A program made the translations under genes and the position numbers. A stretch of 64,000 nucleotides of DNA, taken from assembly GCA_030674155.1 (NCBI GenBank), contig CM060337.1, forward strand, positions 45,129,347 through 45,193,346, given 5' to 3'. The stretch comes from Stramonita haemastoma. Taxonomy: Eukaryota > Mollusca > Gastropoda > Neogastropoda > Muricidae. Of the stretch, positions 35,767 through 64,000 are shown piece by piece (the stretch's first letter is position 1; the number at the start of each line of letters is the position of its first letter). Below the pieces are notes generated by a model. It saw only the letters and a list, made by a program, of their open reading frames with translations, did not search any database and was not told the origin of the DNA.

Positions 35767-36608
35767 AGTAGTGGTGGTGGTTGTTGATGGTTTAGGCGTT
35801 GTCGTGGACGTGGTAGCCTTTGTGGTAGTTGCAGCAGATGGAGAGGGTGAAACAGAGGCTGAAGATGGAGCCTCAGAGACGGGCTCCACTCCAGAGCTGG
35901 ACTGATCGCTGGTGTGGGTGTGGTTTGCACCCGAGTCTGAGGCGTTGTTTGCACTGCTGGACACATTCACACCCAACACAGACTCGTTGCTGTGTGGACC
36001 CTCCTGGTTTTCAACCTCTCCCTCTGTCTCAGACTCGGCGTCTTTCTCTACATTCTCTGTCCTCTGATCATCCTTGTGCTGTAAAATGTGCTGCTTCGCC
36101 TTTTCCCCGTTGGCAAATTCCTTGGCTAAATGTTTCGATTCCACATGATCGGGCTTCTTCGCCCTGGGGGCAGTAGTAGTAGTGGTGGTGGAGGCTACAC
36201 TGTAGGGAAGAGAAGCGTTCCCCGTCACATTCAACCCCACACCGGCTGTGGTGGTGGTGGCCGTGTCTGTCTCGAGGTGCAGGCCTGTCTGGTTCACCTC
36301 TCGCACCAGTCTGTGGCGAGCACCGCCTGTCAGCCACCAGCCCTCACTGCCGCCCGTCAAGTGACGCGAGTCGTCGTCGTCTTGGAATCCCGAACCTGCC
36401 CCGCTGGAGAGGTTGGGGATCTTGGTGTTGACGGGGAAGTGGCCCACGCTGTAGAGGGAGCTGTTGGCCCCCAGCGCCCCCTCCCCCACCAGGAAGGGTC
36501 GGGCCAGCAGCGGGGCCAGGAAGGCGCCCACGGCGAAGGAGAAGTGCAGGGCCTGCATGTAGGGGGGGCTGGCCTTGCTCCAGATCTTGATGCAGAACAT
36601 GTTCCCAC
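34545..36608 (-). CDS. MFSD4: Transporter coding exon 3 with one frameshift
   Basis: It starts after the acceptor CCTGTGCAG (ends 36609) with GNMFCIKIWSKASPPYMQAL and ends at TGA 34547-34545. Length is 2064 nt; after the two bases completing the split codon, the remainder is divisible by three only if one base is removed, which agrees with the single frame switch near 35257. It encodes helix 5, the mucin-like loop, helices 6-12 and a C-terminal tail with a Gly/Glu run. Confidence 0.87.
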
Positions 36609-38592
36609 CTGCACAGGTAGTATTGCCGTCATCGTGCTGTGTCAAATGATGTCACAAGGTATGTGATGTTATGTATCAATGCCATACCCATATCCTTATC
36701 GTATACTATCTTGGCATGCCGTTATCTGCCACTTAACCCTTTTGCTGCTATCATATTTTGCTCAGGCACATGCTGAACAAAACAGAGAGAGCGTTGAATC
36801 ATGACGAACAGCGATCGTCAACTGAGCATTGCTGGTGGCAGTTTCTATGACGAACGCTGTTCATCAACAGTACAGTAAAGAGGTTAATTTGCCCTACCTG
36901 TTTAGCATGTGTAACAAACAGGACTTGGAAACAATGATTATTTATGTTATAAGCTTCATGTGCAACAGAAATGTCTGCAGTAAACATCACATCCATCTCC
37001 CCTCACCCCCCCTCCCCACCCACCCCTGGAAGGCCCACAGAACAAAAGACATAATATACAGGGTCTTAAAGTTACAATGATAAGACTTCCTAAGTCCGCC
37101 CTCCCCCCCTCCCCCAACAAGCTTTTAAAATCAAAGATTTTTTTTACATGGAATGTTAACACTTCTATGCCACAAATTTATTTATTTATTCTTTTATATC
37201 AAGGATAATGGACTAAGAACTCGTGTGCTTTTTTACATCCAGTCCCCGTGTGTGTGCAGTTTTGTAAATCCTGTCACCTGTTCCCACCAGCACACAATAG
37301 CCTACTCTTACCAAAAAAGGAACAGAATTTAACATGTGCGCAAGATGTTCTGCGTGCGTTTGCGCACAGAACATCCTCGGTTTATAGTCTCATCTGAAAG
37401 ACTTTTAGGGAGAGTGGAGTCAGCAATGATGTTAACTCCAGGGGAAAAGAAAAAAAAAAAAAAAAAAAAAACCCTCCAGGGGTAAAGAAAAAAGAGGGGG
37501 GGGACCCACCTGTGTCCAGAACCCCCAGGGCCAGCCCCTGCACGGCGATCATGCAGGCCAGCACAAAGAGCGCCGTGCACCAGGGCACCGCCACTGTGGC
37601 AATGCCCGTCAGCACCAGCGTGTAGAACAGCAGGATCTGCTGGTCAAAGTAGTCAAACAGAACCCCTCCCAGGATGGACCCCAGGAGATACCCCAGGGAG
37701 CGCGCGGAGAAGATGAGGGAGATCTGCTCCGTGCTGGAGTTGGTGCGCTCCTCCAGATCCAGCAGTGTGGCTCCGGGGATGGAGATGCAGAGGCCCTGTA
37801 TGGGATATACAGGAGGGAAAAAATCAATCCACAGTTTGTTTAAAAAGAAAAAGATTATACAAAGAAACAAATCAATTTTCCTTGAAATGTGTCAGGCCTA
37901 AAGCACACAACTCCTGTTTGATTCTGTGTTAATTTGTTAGAGAAGTTATGAATCACTTTCTTACATTACATTATATGGAATCTTACTGGAAGTATTTCAC
38001 TGCTGCATTATTTATCAGAAAGTTGAGGGGGAAAAAACATCAGAATCTGTTAAACTTTACTATACTGTTTCACAGAAAAATATTCCTTGGAGATTTTTAC
38101 TGCAGTCATTCCCTTCAGATATCAAATTTGATAATAATGTCACTTTTAACATGGAGTTTGGAATATGTCAATGTCTGTCAAAGTCCTGTCAAAGTTTTAA
38201 AATTGTAAGCCTTTTCAAAACTAACAAAAACGCACAGCCTTCCTAACATACAATCTTCAGTTGCACTAACTTTCACTCCATGACTCGAATTGGTCAGGAT
38301 GACTATGCTCTTGTGAAGAAAGAAATGCTTAAAACAATATATTTAAAAAGAAATACTGTAAAATTGACATTTACAGGTCTGTCCCAATAAAGAACACTGC
38401 AATACCAACAGACATGTATGCATAGTGCACATCCACTCAACACACACTCACCAAAGCAAAGAAGGCCAAAGAGAGAGACAATGTTTTGGTCAATCTTCGA
38501 ACCCAGTCCCAATCCCATGACGACTTCTTTCCATTACCCAGCAGCCCTTCTTGGTCAAACAGAGTCTCCTCCTCCTCTTCTTCTCGCATCAT
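34545..38592 (-). CDS. MFSD4: MFSD4/NaGLT1-like sugar transporter with mucin-like extracellular loop
   Basis: Three coding exons (38592-38452, 37795-37510, 36608-34545) join in phase to about 829 residues, against roughly 500 for the family. The major-facilitator hallmarks of MFSD4A/B (sodium-dependent glucose transporter 1) are present: FFALGLCISIPGATLLDLEE (helix 1 region), LDTGGN after helix 4, MQALHFSFAVGAFLAPLLA (helix 5, about residues 160-178), and in the C-half LFWGSIAVGRG, GMGMSSIFPTAVSWAD and ITGSGVGEMVIPVV. Helix 6 is at about 516-538. Between helices 5 and 6 lie about 330 extra residues rich in Thr, Ser and Pro, with a run of about 22 Thr and about a dozen N-glycosylation sequons; that loop is extracellular in the family. 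The last exon has one extra base near 35257-35259 (a T triplet in sense) that shifts the frame after GGLVHHF; the second frame continues the family sequence, so it is one coding unit with a sequencing error or a recent break. The first in-frame ATG after a stop is at 38592. Substrate is inferred from the family. Confidence 0.88.
35700..35800 (-). repeat. Coding Thr-codon repeat in the transporter loop
   Basis: A run of ACT/ACC/ACA codons giving about 22 consecutive Thr residues, flanked by further Thr/Ser/Pro repeats. It is a coding trinucleotide tract and a likely length polymorphism. Confidence 0.85.
36733..36887 (+). mobile_element. 155-bp TTAA-flanked small element (piggyBac-like MITE)
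   Basis: It begins TTAACCCTTTTGCTG and ends CAGTAAAGAGGTTAA, whose complement is TTAACCTCTTTACTG, an imperfect 15-bp inverted terminal repeat (12 of 15 matching) inside TTAA duplications. It lies in transporter intron 2, and a near-identical copy is at 58129-58281. Confidence 0.8.
37180..37460 (-). mobile_element. SINE, family A, reverse copy beside a transporter exon
   Basis: It carries the tail (GGATAATGGACTAAGAACTC), the GTGCGCAAGATGTTCTGCGT block and GAGTGGAGTCAGCAATGATG, ending in AACTCCAGGGGAAAAG. A poly-A stretch and a duplicated CTCCAGGGGTAAAG follow, reaching almost to the exon 2 donor. Confidence 0.82.
37510..37795 (-). CDS. MFSD4: Transporter coding exon 2
   Basis: The acceptor CCATACAG ends at 37796; the donor GTGGGT starts at 37509 in phase 1. 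It encodes the rest of helix 1 to helix 4 and ends in the LDTG motif. The donor lies only about 20 bases from an A/G-rich stretch derived from a SINE insertion. Confidence 0.9.
38452..38592 (-). CDS. MFSD4: Transporter coding exon 1
   Basis: It encodes a 47-residue acidic N-terminus (MMREEEEEE...) and the start of helix 1 (TLSLSLAFFAL). The donor GTGAGT starts at 38451, phase 0. Upstream in-frame TAA at 38652-38650 rules out an earlier start in this exon. Confidence 0.85.
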
Positions 38593-38709
38593 CTTGAGAA
38601 TCTTCTCTGACTTGGATCTCAAGCTCCTCCAGTCCCGCTGTCTCTGATGTTAGCTGTTGTGGATCATATCATCATCATCTTCCTTCCTTGGAGCATCAGA
38701 GGATAATCT
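38593..38709 (-). other. 5' UTR part of the first coding exon, with short upstream ORFs
   Basis: A good acceptor (T-rich tract then AATCTTCAG) ends at 38710. The leader contains ATGATGATGATATGATCC, giving very short upstream ORFs that terminate quickly (ATG ATG ATG ATA TGA and ATG...TAA). They could dampen translation. Confidence 0.5.
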
Positions 38710-38959
38710 GAAGATTAAAAAAAATATGCAAGATAAGTTCATGCAAAACACTAAACAGTAATGGTTATCTCTTGGGATAGACTAATTCATTACAACTTCT
38801 TAAGAATCTATCATAGCCAGTGACCATGGCAAAAGTGATTAGTGTGATGTATAATTTATATCAGGGAATTATGGGTTTGATTCGAGTAAGAGGTAAGAAA
38901 GTGGTTTTTTGTTTGTTTGTTTTTATCTGGCCAGATTGTACACACCAACATAAGTTTCC

Positions 38960-39430
38960 TATTAACTCAGAATCAGAGGCAAGAGTCAATCATCATCCAC
39001 TTTCTGGACAAGATTTTGAGTGTTGCTCAAAGCAGTTGACCATTACTGCAGATCTATGTATCTGGTCTTTCCATTTCACTTTGTAATTAGAGCACATAAG
39101 GTACAATCTTAGCAGCCGCCAGTGGTTTTCAGACTCTGACCGACTCCTACCCAGAGCAAGTGTGCTGTGGGCTCAGTGGGGAGACTTGGAAGTTGGACCA
39201 TTCTGCTGAGCTTCATCCACTTTACAGATGCAAGTTTGAGAGTGTTGCTCACATTACCTGACCAATACTGCAGGTATTGGTATCTCTTGGGCCCAGTCGA
39301 TGCTGGGATGTATTATGATAGCAAGCATAGAGCACAACCCTATCAACAAGTCTCAAAGCACATTGCACTTTCAAAGCGGCATCATTATGTAATCATTAAA
39401 TTATCATTAATCATCACACATTTTTTAAAA
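38960..39430 (+). mobile_element. SINE, family D, two head-less copies
   Basis: 39120-39430 matches 48770-49060: GTGTGCTGTGGGCTCA, CATCCACTTTACAGATGC, GTTTGAGAGTGTTGCT, TATTATGATAG. A shorter piece with the same middle lies at 38960-39065. Both lack the tRNA-like head seen at 48704. Confidence 0.75.
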
Positions 39431-39639
39431 AGCCTTTGATTCAGTGGCCCCAGTTGCTCTTGTCTCATGGTGACCTCAGATTCGGTTTCCCCGTACACTT
39501 CTGTGCCTGTGGTGAGTTTGTGTCAAAGCCTTTGGGGTTGGGGGTTCACAGGGGACTGTTGTAAGAGGAACAATGAGGTAGTTGCCACTTATAAGTAGGC
39601 AACTCACTCACTCTGGCTCCACGACTAACAACCTAGATT

Positions 39640-39870
39640 AATAATACTGTCGTTAGTAGGGGGTTTAATAGTTAGTGTTTGATATAAGTTAGCTCAGACA
39701 GGACTACACCAAAGTGACCCAGTAGGAGTGCAGGGTCCCTCTGGCTATTGGCCCTACGATGACCTGATACTGATGGGCTCCCTGTGGACTTCAGACCTTG
39801 AGGATGCGACATAACAAATCTGGGTATGGCTGTGGCAGGGAGACTGAAATGAGTGTGAGTGAATGATGCA
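39640..39870 (+). repeat. Repeat shared with the ILVBL introns
   Basis: CACCAAAGTGACCCAG, GAGTGCAGGGTCCCTCTGGC and ACATAACAAATCTGGGT also occur at 49180-49285 and, more diverged, at 56205-56330. It follows family D copies, so it may be that family's extended tail. Confidence 0.65.
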
Positions 39871-40369
39871 GATTGAAATGAGTGGTGTGGGAACAGCAGG
39901 ACAAAATGAAAATGTCCCAGGTGATGAGGCAACAACAACAACAACAAAAAGCACAATCTTAAATGAATAATCTCACATGACAATATAAAGAAACACTTTG
40001 AATTGACAACATCACTGTTATCATTCATAAAACTGTTCGTCTTGTAAAAAAAACAAAAAAAACAGTCTCTGATTCTGTGACCTCAGCTCAGCTGCTCTTT
40101 TTTCTTCTTTTGTTTTCTCATACTGACCTCAGTTTTGCTTTCTTTTCTGCTTTCTTGCCTGCAGAGGGTAAGGAGTCAAAGCCTTTAGAGTCTGGCAAAG
40201 CCTTCAGAATCAGAGGGGTTTGGGGGGTTTTTTGTTAAAAAAAAAAAAAAAATTTTTTAGAATCAGAGGGTTTATCATGGGGACTGTCTTTGGAAGAATG
40301 TGGTTATGCAACTTTTGGTCTTCACACCCCGAATGGCTGTGTCACTCTGGCTTTGCAGGTTATCAGAAC

Positions 40370-40565
40370 AAAGAAAGGAAGGTGGCAGGATGGTTTAGAC
40401 ATTTGCCTACTAACAAGCAAACTGTTAGGTTCTGGGTTTGATTCTCCGCCTTGCCCTTCCCAGTTTGATGAGAAAATCAAACTGAATGTCATGTCTTTCA
40501 CAGAAGACTCTAAACCAGTCAGACCAGTGTGGTTACCAGCTTGTGCACATGAAAAGAAGCCATGA
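40370..40565 (+). mobile_element. tRNA-like SINE head, unassigned family
   Basis: AGGATGGTTTAGACATTTGCC (an A-box-like region) and GGGTTTGATTCTCCG (a B-box-like region) are about 40 bases apart, as in a tRNA-derived promoter, followed by unique sequence ending in CATGAAAAGAAGCC. No second copy was found here. Confidence 0.45.
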
Positions 40566-40654
40566 CAACTGAAAATTGAAAAGAGCAGGAACTGGAAATG
40601 GGAGGTAACTCCTGCCTGTCCTGAGAAAATTGATTATTTAATTCCCAACTGTAT

Positions 40655-40762
40655 CCCTGACATCAGAATGCAGCTACCTTAAACAATCAAACGTGGGGGT
40701 GGGGGGGATTGATCATTTATGCAAAAGCCTTACCACTGGTGAACTTGGAGTTCTAGCTAAGA
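40655..40762 (+). repeat. Short interspersed E repeat
   Basis: CTGACATCAGAATGCAGCTACC, a G-rich centre and TTACCACTGGTGAACTTGGAG match the E family. Confidence 0.7.
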
Positions 40763-41567
40763 AATGGAAATTAAATTCAAACTAAAAAAATCACTGATCA
40801 CAAGTTTGCATCATTATTCATTTATAACTACTCTACTATGAGTGTAGTTCAAGTCGTCTTTCACTTCTTATGAATTCTCATTCCTTTTACAAGTTAGACT
40901 GACATACGTACTTAATCATGTTAATGTATGCCTCTGCCATATCATAATTATGGGTAGATAATTAGTATCGAGTATCACTATCACAGGCTGGGGGGATGAA
41001 CATGTCAAGCAAAACCATGCCCTGACAGTGACACAATCTGTGTAATCTGTCTGGATGTAAAATGATATATACTATGCATACATATGATATTTTGTTTCAT
41101 AAGTCCGAAACTGACATTGATTAATAAGAATTATATCTAGACTGTGGTTACACCCTTGATTACAATAGTACATTTAGTAGATTCACCTTCCAAAAGGTCA
41201 ATGTGCTGTCCAGATGATAGAAAAAAGTGGAGTTTACACTATTCCTACTCTTGAATAACTGAATGAGATTACACCAACTGACCAAGGCTATGCGATTTAA
41301 TGAATATGGAACATGAAGTTAATAATCATAGACAAAACAGCATATAAAGCCTACAGATGCAACAAGTTTTTGTTTTGTTTTGGTTTGGTTTTTTGGTTTT
41401 TTGTTTGTTTTTTTCCCCCTGAGATCAGATTTTGAGATTCTCCTGTCAAAAGTGTCATCAGCTAGAGATGTGATAGAATCACATATGCAGCCTTAGGAGT
41501 ACTGAATAGGGAATTTTTGATTTTCTACTTCTATTGTAATGGACATGAACATAATTGAGCATGCATT

Positions 41568-41571
<4 letters not shown>

Positions 41572-41633
<62 letters not shown>
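41572..41633. repeat. CT microsatellite
   Basis: A nearly pure CT run of about 60 bases. Confidence 0.95.
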
Positions 41634-41638
<5 letters not shown>

Positions 41639-41767
41639 TGTTTGTGTTCTTCTGTTTTCTTTTTTCTGCTTTTCTTTTCCTTGAGTGCTTTCATATTTCA
41701 GCTTCACAATTTTTTTCTGTCATCTGCTGCAATTCACTGGGAGTCGCCTGTTGGTCTGGTTCACTCC

Positions 41768-42470
41768 AGGGTGTCTGTCAGTTGTTCTTCTAAGTTGTTC
41801 TCTGTTGGTGTTTGTAAAGTTGTTCTGTTGGTGTTGTAAAGTTGTTCTCTGTTGGTGTCTGTAAAGTTGTTCTCTGTTGGTGTCTGTAAAGTTGTTCTCT
41901 GTGGTGTCTGTAAAGTTGTTCTCTGTTGGTGTCTGTCAAGTTGTTCTCTGTCTGGTGTCTGTAAAGTTGTTCTCTGTTGGTGCGTCTGTTGGTGTCTGTA
42001 AAGTTGTTCTCTGTTGGTGTCTGTAAAGTTGTTCTCTGTTGGTGTTGTAAAGTTGTCTCTGTTGGTGTTGTAAAGTTGTTCTCTGTTGGTGTCTGTAAAG
42101 TCTGTTGGTGTCTGTAAAGTTGTTCTCTGTTGGTGTCTGTAAAGTTGTTCTCTGTTGGTGTCTGTAAAGTTGTTCTCTGTTGGTGTCTGTAAAGTTGTTC
42201 TCTGTTGGTGTCTGTAAAGTTGTCTCTGTTGGTGTCTGTAAAGTTGTTCTCTGTTGGTGTCTGTAAAGTTGTTCTCTGTTGGTGTCTGTAGGTGTTGTTC
42301 TACTTGTTGGTGTCTGTAAAGTTGTTCTCTGTTGGTGTCTGTAAAGTTGTTTCTCGTTGTTGGGTCTGTAAAGTGTTCTCGTTGGTGTCTGTAAAGTTGT
42401 TTTGTGGTGGGCTGTAGTGTTCTCTGTTGGTGTCTGTTAAAGTTGTTCTCTGTTGGTTCTGTAAGTTGTT
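41768..42470. repeat. 25-bp minisatellite in the transporter's first intron
   Basis: About 28 copies of a unit containing TTCTCTGTTGGTGTCTGTAA and AGTTG, with frequent small length variants. In transporter orientation each unit reads AACTTTACAGACACCAAC, an acceptor-like motif. The 294-residue open frame over it is repeat-derived. Confidence 0.88.
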
Positions 42471-42839
42471 TGCCTGCTGGTGGGACTGGCGTTATGCTGT
42501 TAGCCAGCAGTTTGTGTGTTGGGTCTATGGTTGGTCGTTGCATGTTCCTTCTTTTAAGTTGACATGCACTGCAACAAGGTCTCTTCTTTTCCTCGTGCAG
42601 TATTCTTTGGGAAATGGTTGTTGGCCGTAAAATTCTCACTATCACTCTTTTATTGTGATATTTTACTATTTACTAAATCCCTTTCTCATATCTCTCTTTT
42701 TTTGTTCTTTTTTTTCCTTTATCGCTTTCATGTTTGTCATAAAACACAACTTTTTCTTTACTTTTACTTTCCTTGGGTGTTTTACATGTCTCATTTCATA
42801 ACTTGAGAAAAAATACACAAAGGCGAAAATAAAACACAC

Positions 42840-42977
42840 ACCACACACACACCAACACACACACACACACACACACAATTCAAAACACACAGACAATGTG
42901 GGGGGGTGGTGGGGTGGGAAAGAGAGTACGACAGTGAGAGAGGAGAGGGTAGGGAGGGGGAGAGAGGAGGAGGAGAG

Positions 42978-43016
<39 letters not shown>

Positions 43017-43037
43017 AGAGAGAGGAGAGAGAGAGGA

Positions 43038-43076
<39 letters not shown>

Positions 43077-43149
43077 GAGAAAGAGAGAGAGAGGAGAGGG
43101 GAAAGGAGGAGGAGGAGAGAGAGAGAGAGGAGAAGAGAGAGAGAGAGAT

Positions 43150-43212
<63 letters not shown>

Positions 43213-43392
43213 GAGGAGAGGAGAGAGAGAGAGAGCGGAGAGAGAGAGAGAGAGAGAGAAGAGAGAGAGAGCTGAGAGAGAGGAGAGAGAGGAAGAGGGG
43301 GGGAGAGGGAAGAGTGAGAAGAGAGAGGAGAGGAGAGAGAGAGAGAGAGGGGGGGGGGAGGGAAAGTGAGAACAGAGAGAGACTGAGAGGAG

Positions 43393-43423
<31 letters not shown>

Positions 43424-43522
43424 GAGGAGAGGAGAGAGAGGGGAGAGAGAGGAGAGAGAGAGAGGAGGAGAGAGAGAGAGAGAGAGAGAGAGGAGAAGAG
43501 AGAGAGAGAGAGAGAGAGAGAT
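42840..43522. repeat. CA tract and 0.6-kb GA polypurine tract
   Basis: A short CA run (42840-42876) is followed by GA-rich purine sequence (42905-43520) with frequent GAG and GGGG interruptions. Confidence 0.92.
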
Positions 43523-43726
43523 CAGATACAGTCTCTAGATAATAGACCCATCTACTAATCTTGATACACCTTAGGCCTAATACAAGTACATACTAGATCA
43601 TAGTTGATTATCTGTGTCTAAGTTCTAACGCATGTTTATGTTTACAAGTACGTGTGTGTGAGAGAGGCCGTGTGAATCACTGCATGTGTGCATGTGACAG
43701 TTTATCACTTCATCAGTTCGTGCGTG

Positions 43727-43730
43727 TGTG

Positions 43731-43769
<39 letters not shown>

Positions 43770-43810
43770 GTGTGTGTGTGTGTGTGTGTGAATGTGTGTG
43801 TATACATGTG
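43727..43810. repeat. GT microsatellite
   Basis: GT run with single-base slips. Confidence 0.93.
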
Positions 43811-44205
43811 TGTGTGACAGAGAAAGAGAATTGTTCCCTCTTCCACCATCTGTCCCCATATCAGTTTTACCTCTCCCTGGTAACCGTTCAGTGTCACAGT
43901 GATAAGATCATGCCAAAAAATACAGGCATACTTAAAATGAGAAGTTACAAATATCTGAAGCTGTGAAGGCTTGAAGCTCAACTCCTCACTTAGACTATGA
44001 GTGTGAGGCCAATACAATCTATAGATCATGGAAGAGATGGGAGGACAACATCTGGGAATGGACAGGCCTAGAACTCAACAAAATTTTGAGAAAGGCAGAA
44101 CATAGAGAGGAATGGAAGGAACTGGTTGTGAAGTTTTCAGGGGTGCCCACATGGTTGCCAGACTAAGGGATAGAGAGATCTATTACAGTACTAATACAGA
44201 CAGAT

Positions 44206-44243
44206 AGATATATAGATAGATCTATATATAGATCTATAGATCT

Positions 44244-44281
<38 letters not shown>

Positions 44282-44290
44282 TGATTGATT
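44206..44290. repeat. GATA tetranucleotide microsatellite
   Basis: GATA units with a central region rich in TAGATCTA palindromes. Confidence 0.92.
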
Positions 44291-44650
44291 GTATATTAAG
44301 ATAGACAATTTATAATTTTACACATGTTAATTGCAACAGTTCGAAACAGTCCTTGTCATAAAACCAATCCACAGTATGTTCAACATACATTGCCTATTCA
44401 TAAGCACCGGCTTTCTTATCAATATAAAATAATATAATTTACGGAAGTTTTTGAACATGTACACTAATACAGAGATGATCAATCTTGATAAATTCCCTGT
44501 CCATATCGGCATATGATCTGATGGTAGATCCAACCATGTCTACGTAACTACACATACTGTGGTTATGAGAAGAAAAAAAATCCCTTATCAACATCATCTG
44601 ATTGTAGATACTGTCAAGATTAAGGTATTATTACGTATTTGTCTACTCAC

Positions 44651-44740
44651 CGACTGAGCGTGAGACTTGGTTTTGAAGTCACTGCCGTTGGTAGTTGCTA
44701 CAGTCAATTCAGTTGAGAAGAGTGTCTACTCTGACAATGA
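44651..44740 (-). other. Candidate non-coding first exon of the transporter gene
   Basis: On the minus strand, unique sequence ending GCTCAGTCG is followed by a strong GTGAGTAGAC donor (from 44650). It has no long frame, as expected of a 5' UTR exon, and would splice to the acceptor at 38710. The 5' end is not defined; AGTATTAAAC upstream is a weak TATA-like element. Confidence 0.35.

Positions 44741-64000
<19,260 letters not shown>

Larger units (their letters stand above)
38710..44650 (-). other. Large probable first intron of the transporter gene
   Basis: If the non-coding exon at 44651 is real, this 5.9-kb stretch is intron 1. It contains tRNA-derived SINE pieces, an E repeat, a 25-bp minisatellite, and long CT, GA, GT and GATA tracts. 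No coding exon is seen. Confidence 0.5.

Noticed and set aside
41761..42645. Minus-strand 294-codon frame rich in TDTNREQLYRHQQ
   Set aside because: Produced by the 25-bp minisatellite; no conserved domain, and length variants would break it.
42906..43538. Arg/Glu frames of 80-130 codons
   Set aside because: GA tract, low complexity.

Overview
This is a eukaryotic nuclear window. Introns use GT-AG splice sites, coding density is low, and GT/GA microsatellites, tRNA-derived SINEs and minisatellites are abundant. The protein families and repeat texture suggest a mollusc, most likely a gastropod, but that is inference and the species is not identified. Four protein-coding genes can be supported.

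Left part: an SR splicing factor of SRSF3/SRSF7/RBP1 type lies on the minus strand (RRM exons at 3334-3530 and 1781-1948; the RS tail is not resolved). Next come a diverged direct duplication (about 5750-7378 and 8117-9530) and a cluster of CRE/AP-1-like sites (7801-7878). A small two-exon dispanin/CD225 membrane protein follows on the plus strand (9748-9970 and 11725-11891), with a long probable 3' UTR.

Middle: 15.7-34.5 kb holds no recognisable gene. It contains SINE copies of several families, long CA/GT tracts, a 1.4-kb polypurine array, a second tandem duplication (30.6-32.5 kb) and a ~62-bp array. An MFSD4/NaGLT1-like sugar transporter then lies on the minus strand (coding exons 38452-38592, 37510-37795 and 34545-36608). 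It carries an unusual ~330-residue mucin-like insertion in one extracellular loop and one apparent 1-nt frameshift. A possible non-coding first exon is near 44651.

Right part: ILVBL/HACL2, a membrane-anchored thiamine-diphosphate 2-hydroxyacyl-CoA lyase, starts at 47133 on the plus strand and runs off the window. Ten phase-consistent exons encode about the first 353 residues. Its introns are the most unusual part of the window. The exon 3 acceptor with its first 21 coding bases, the exon 8 donor, and the exon 9 acceptor are each the apparent seed of a tandem array made of copies of the splice junction. The exon 2 acceptor abuts a long TG tract. The exon 9 array is made of 15-bp units that stay open and in frame with exon 9 for about 0.9 kb, and its decoy acceptors match the phase of exon 8. 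A truncated piggyBac element, two types of small TTAA-flanked element and several SINEs are also inserted in this gene.

The four genes act in unrelated processes and show no sign of functional linkage. Several segments look like intact repeats with many dispersed 1-2 base losses, so parts of the underlying assembly may be imperfectly polished.
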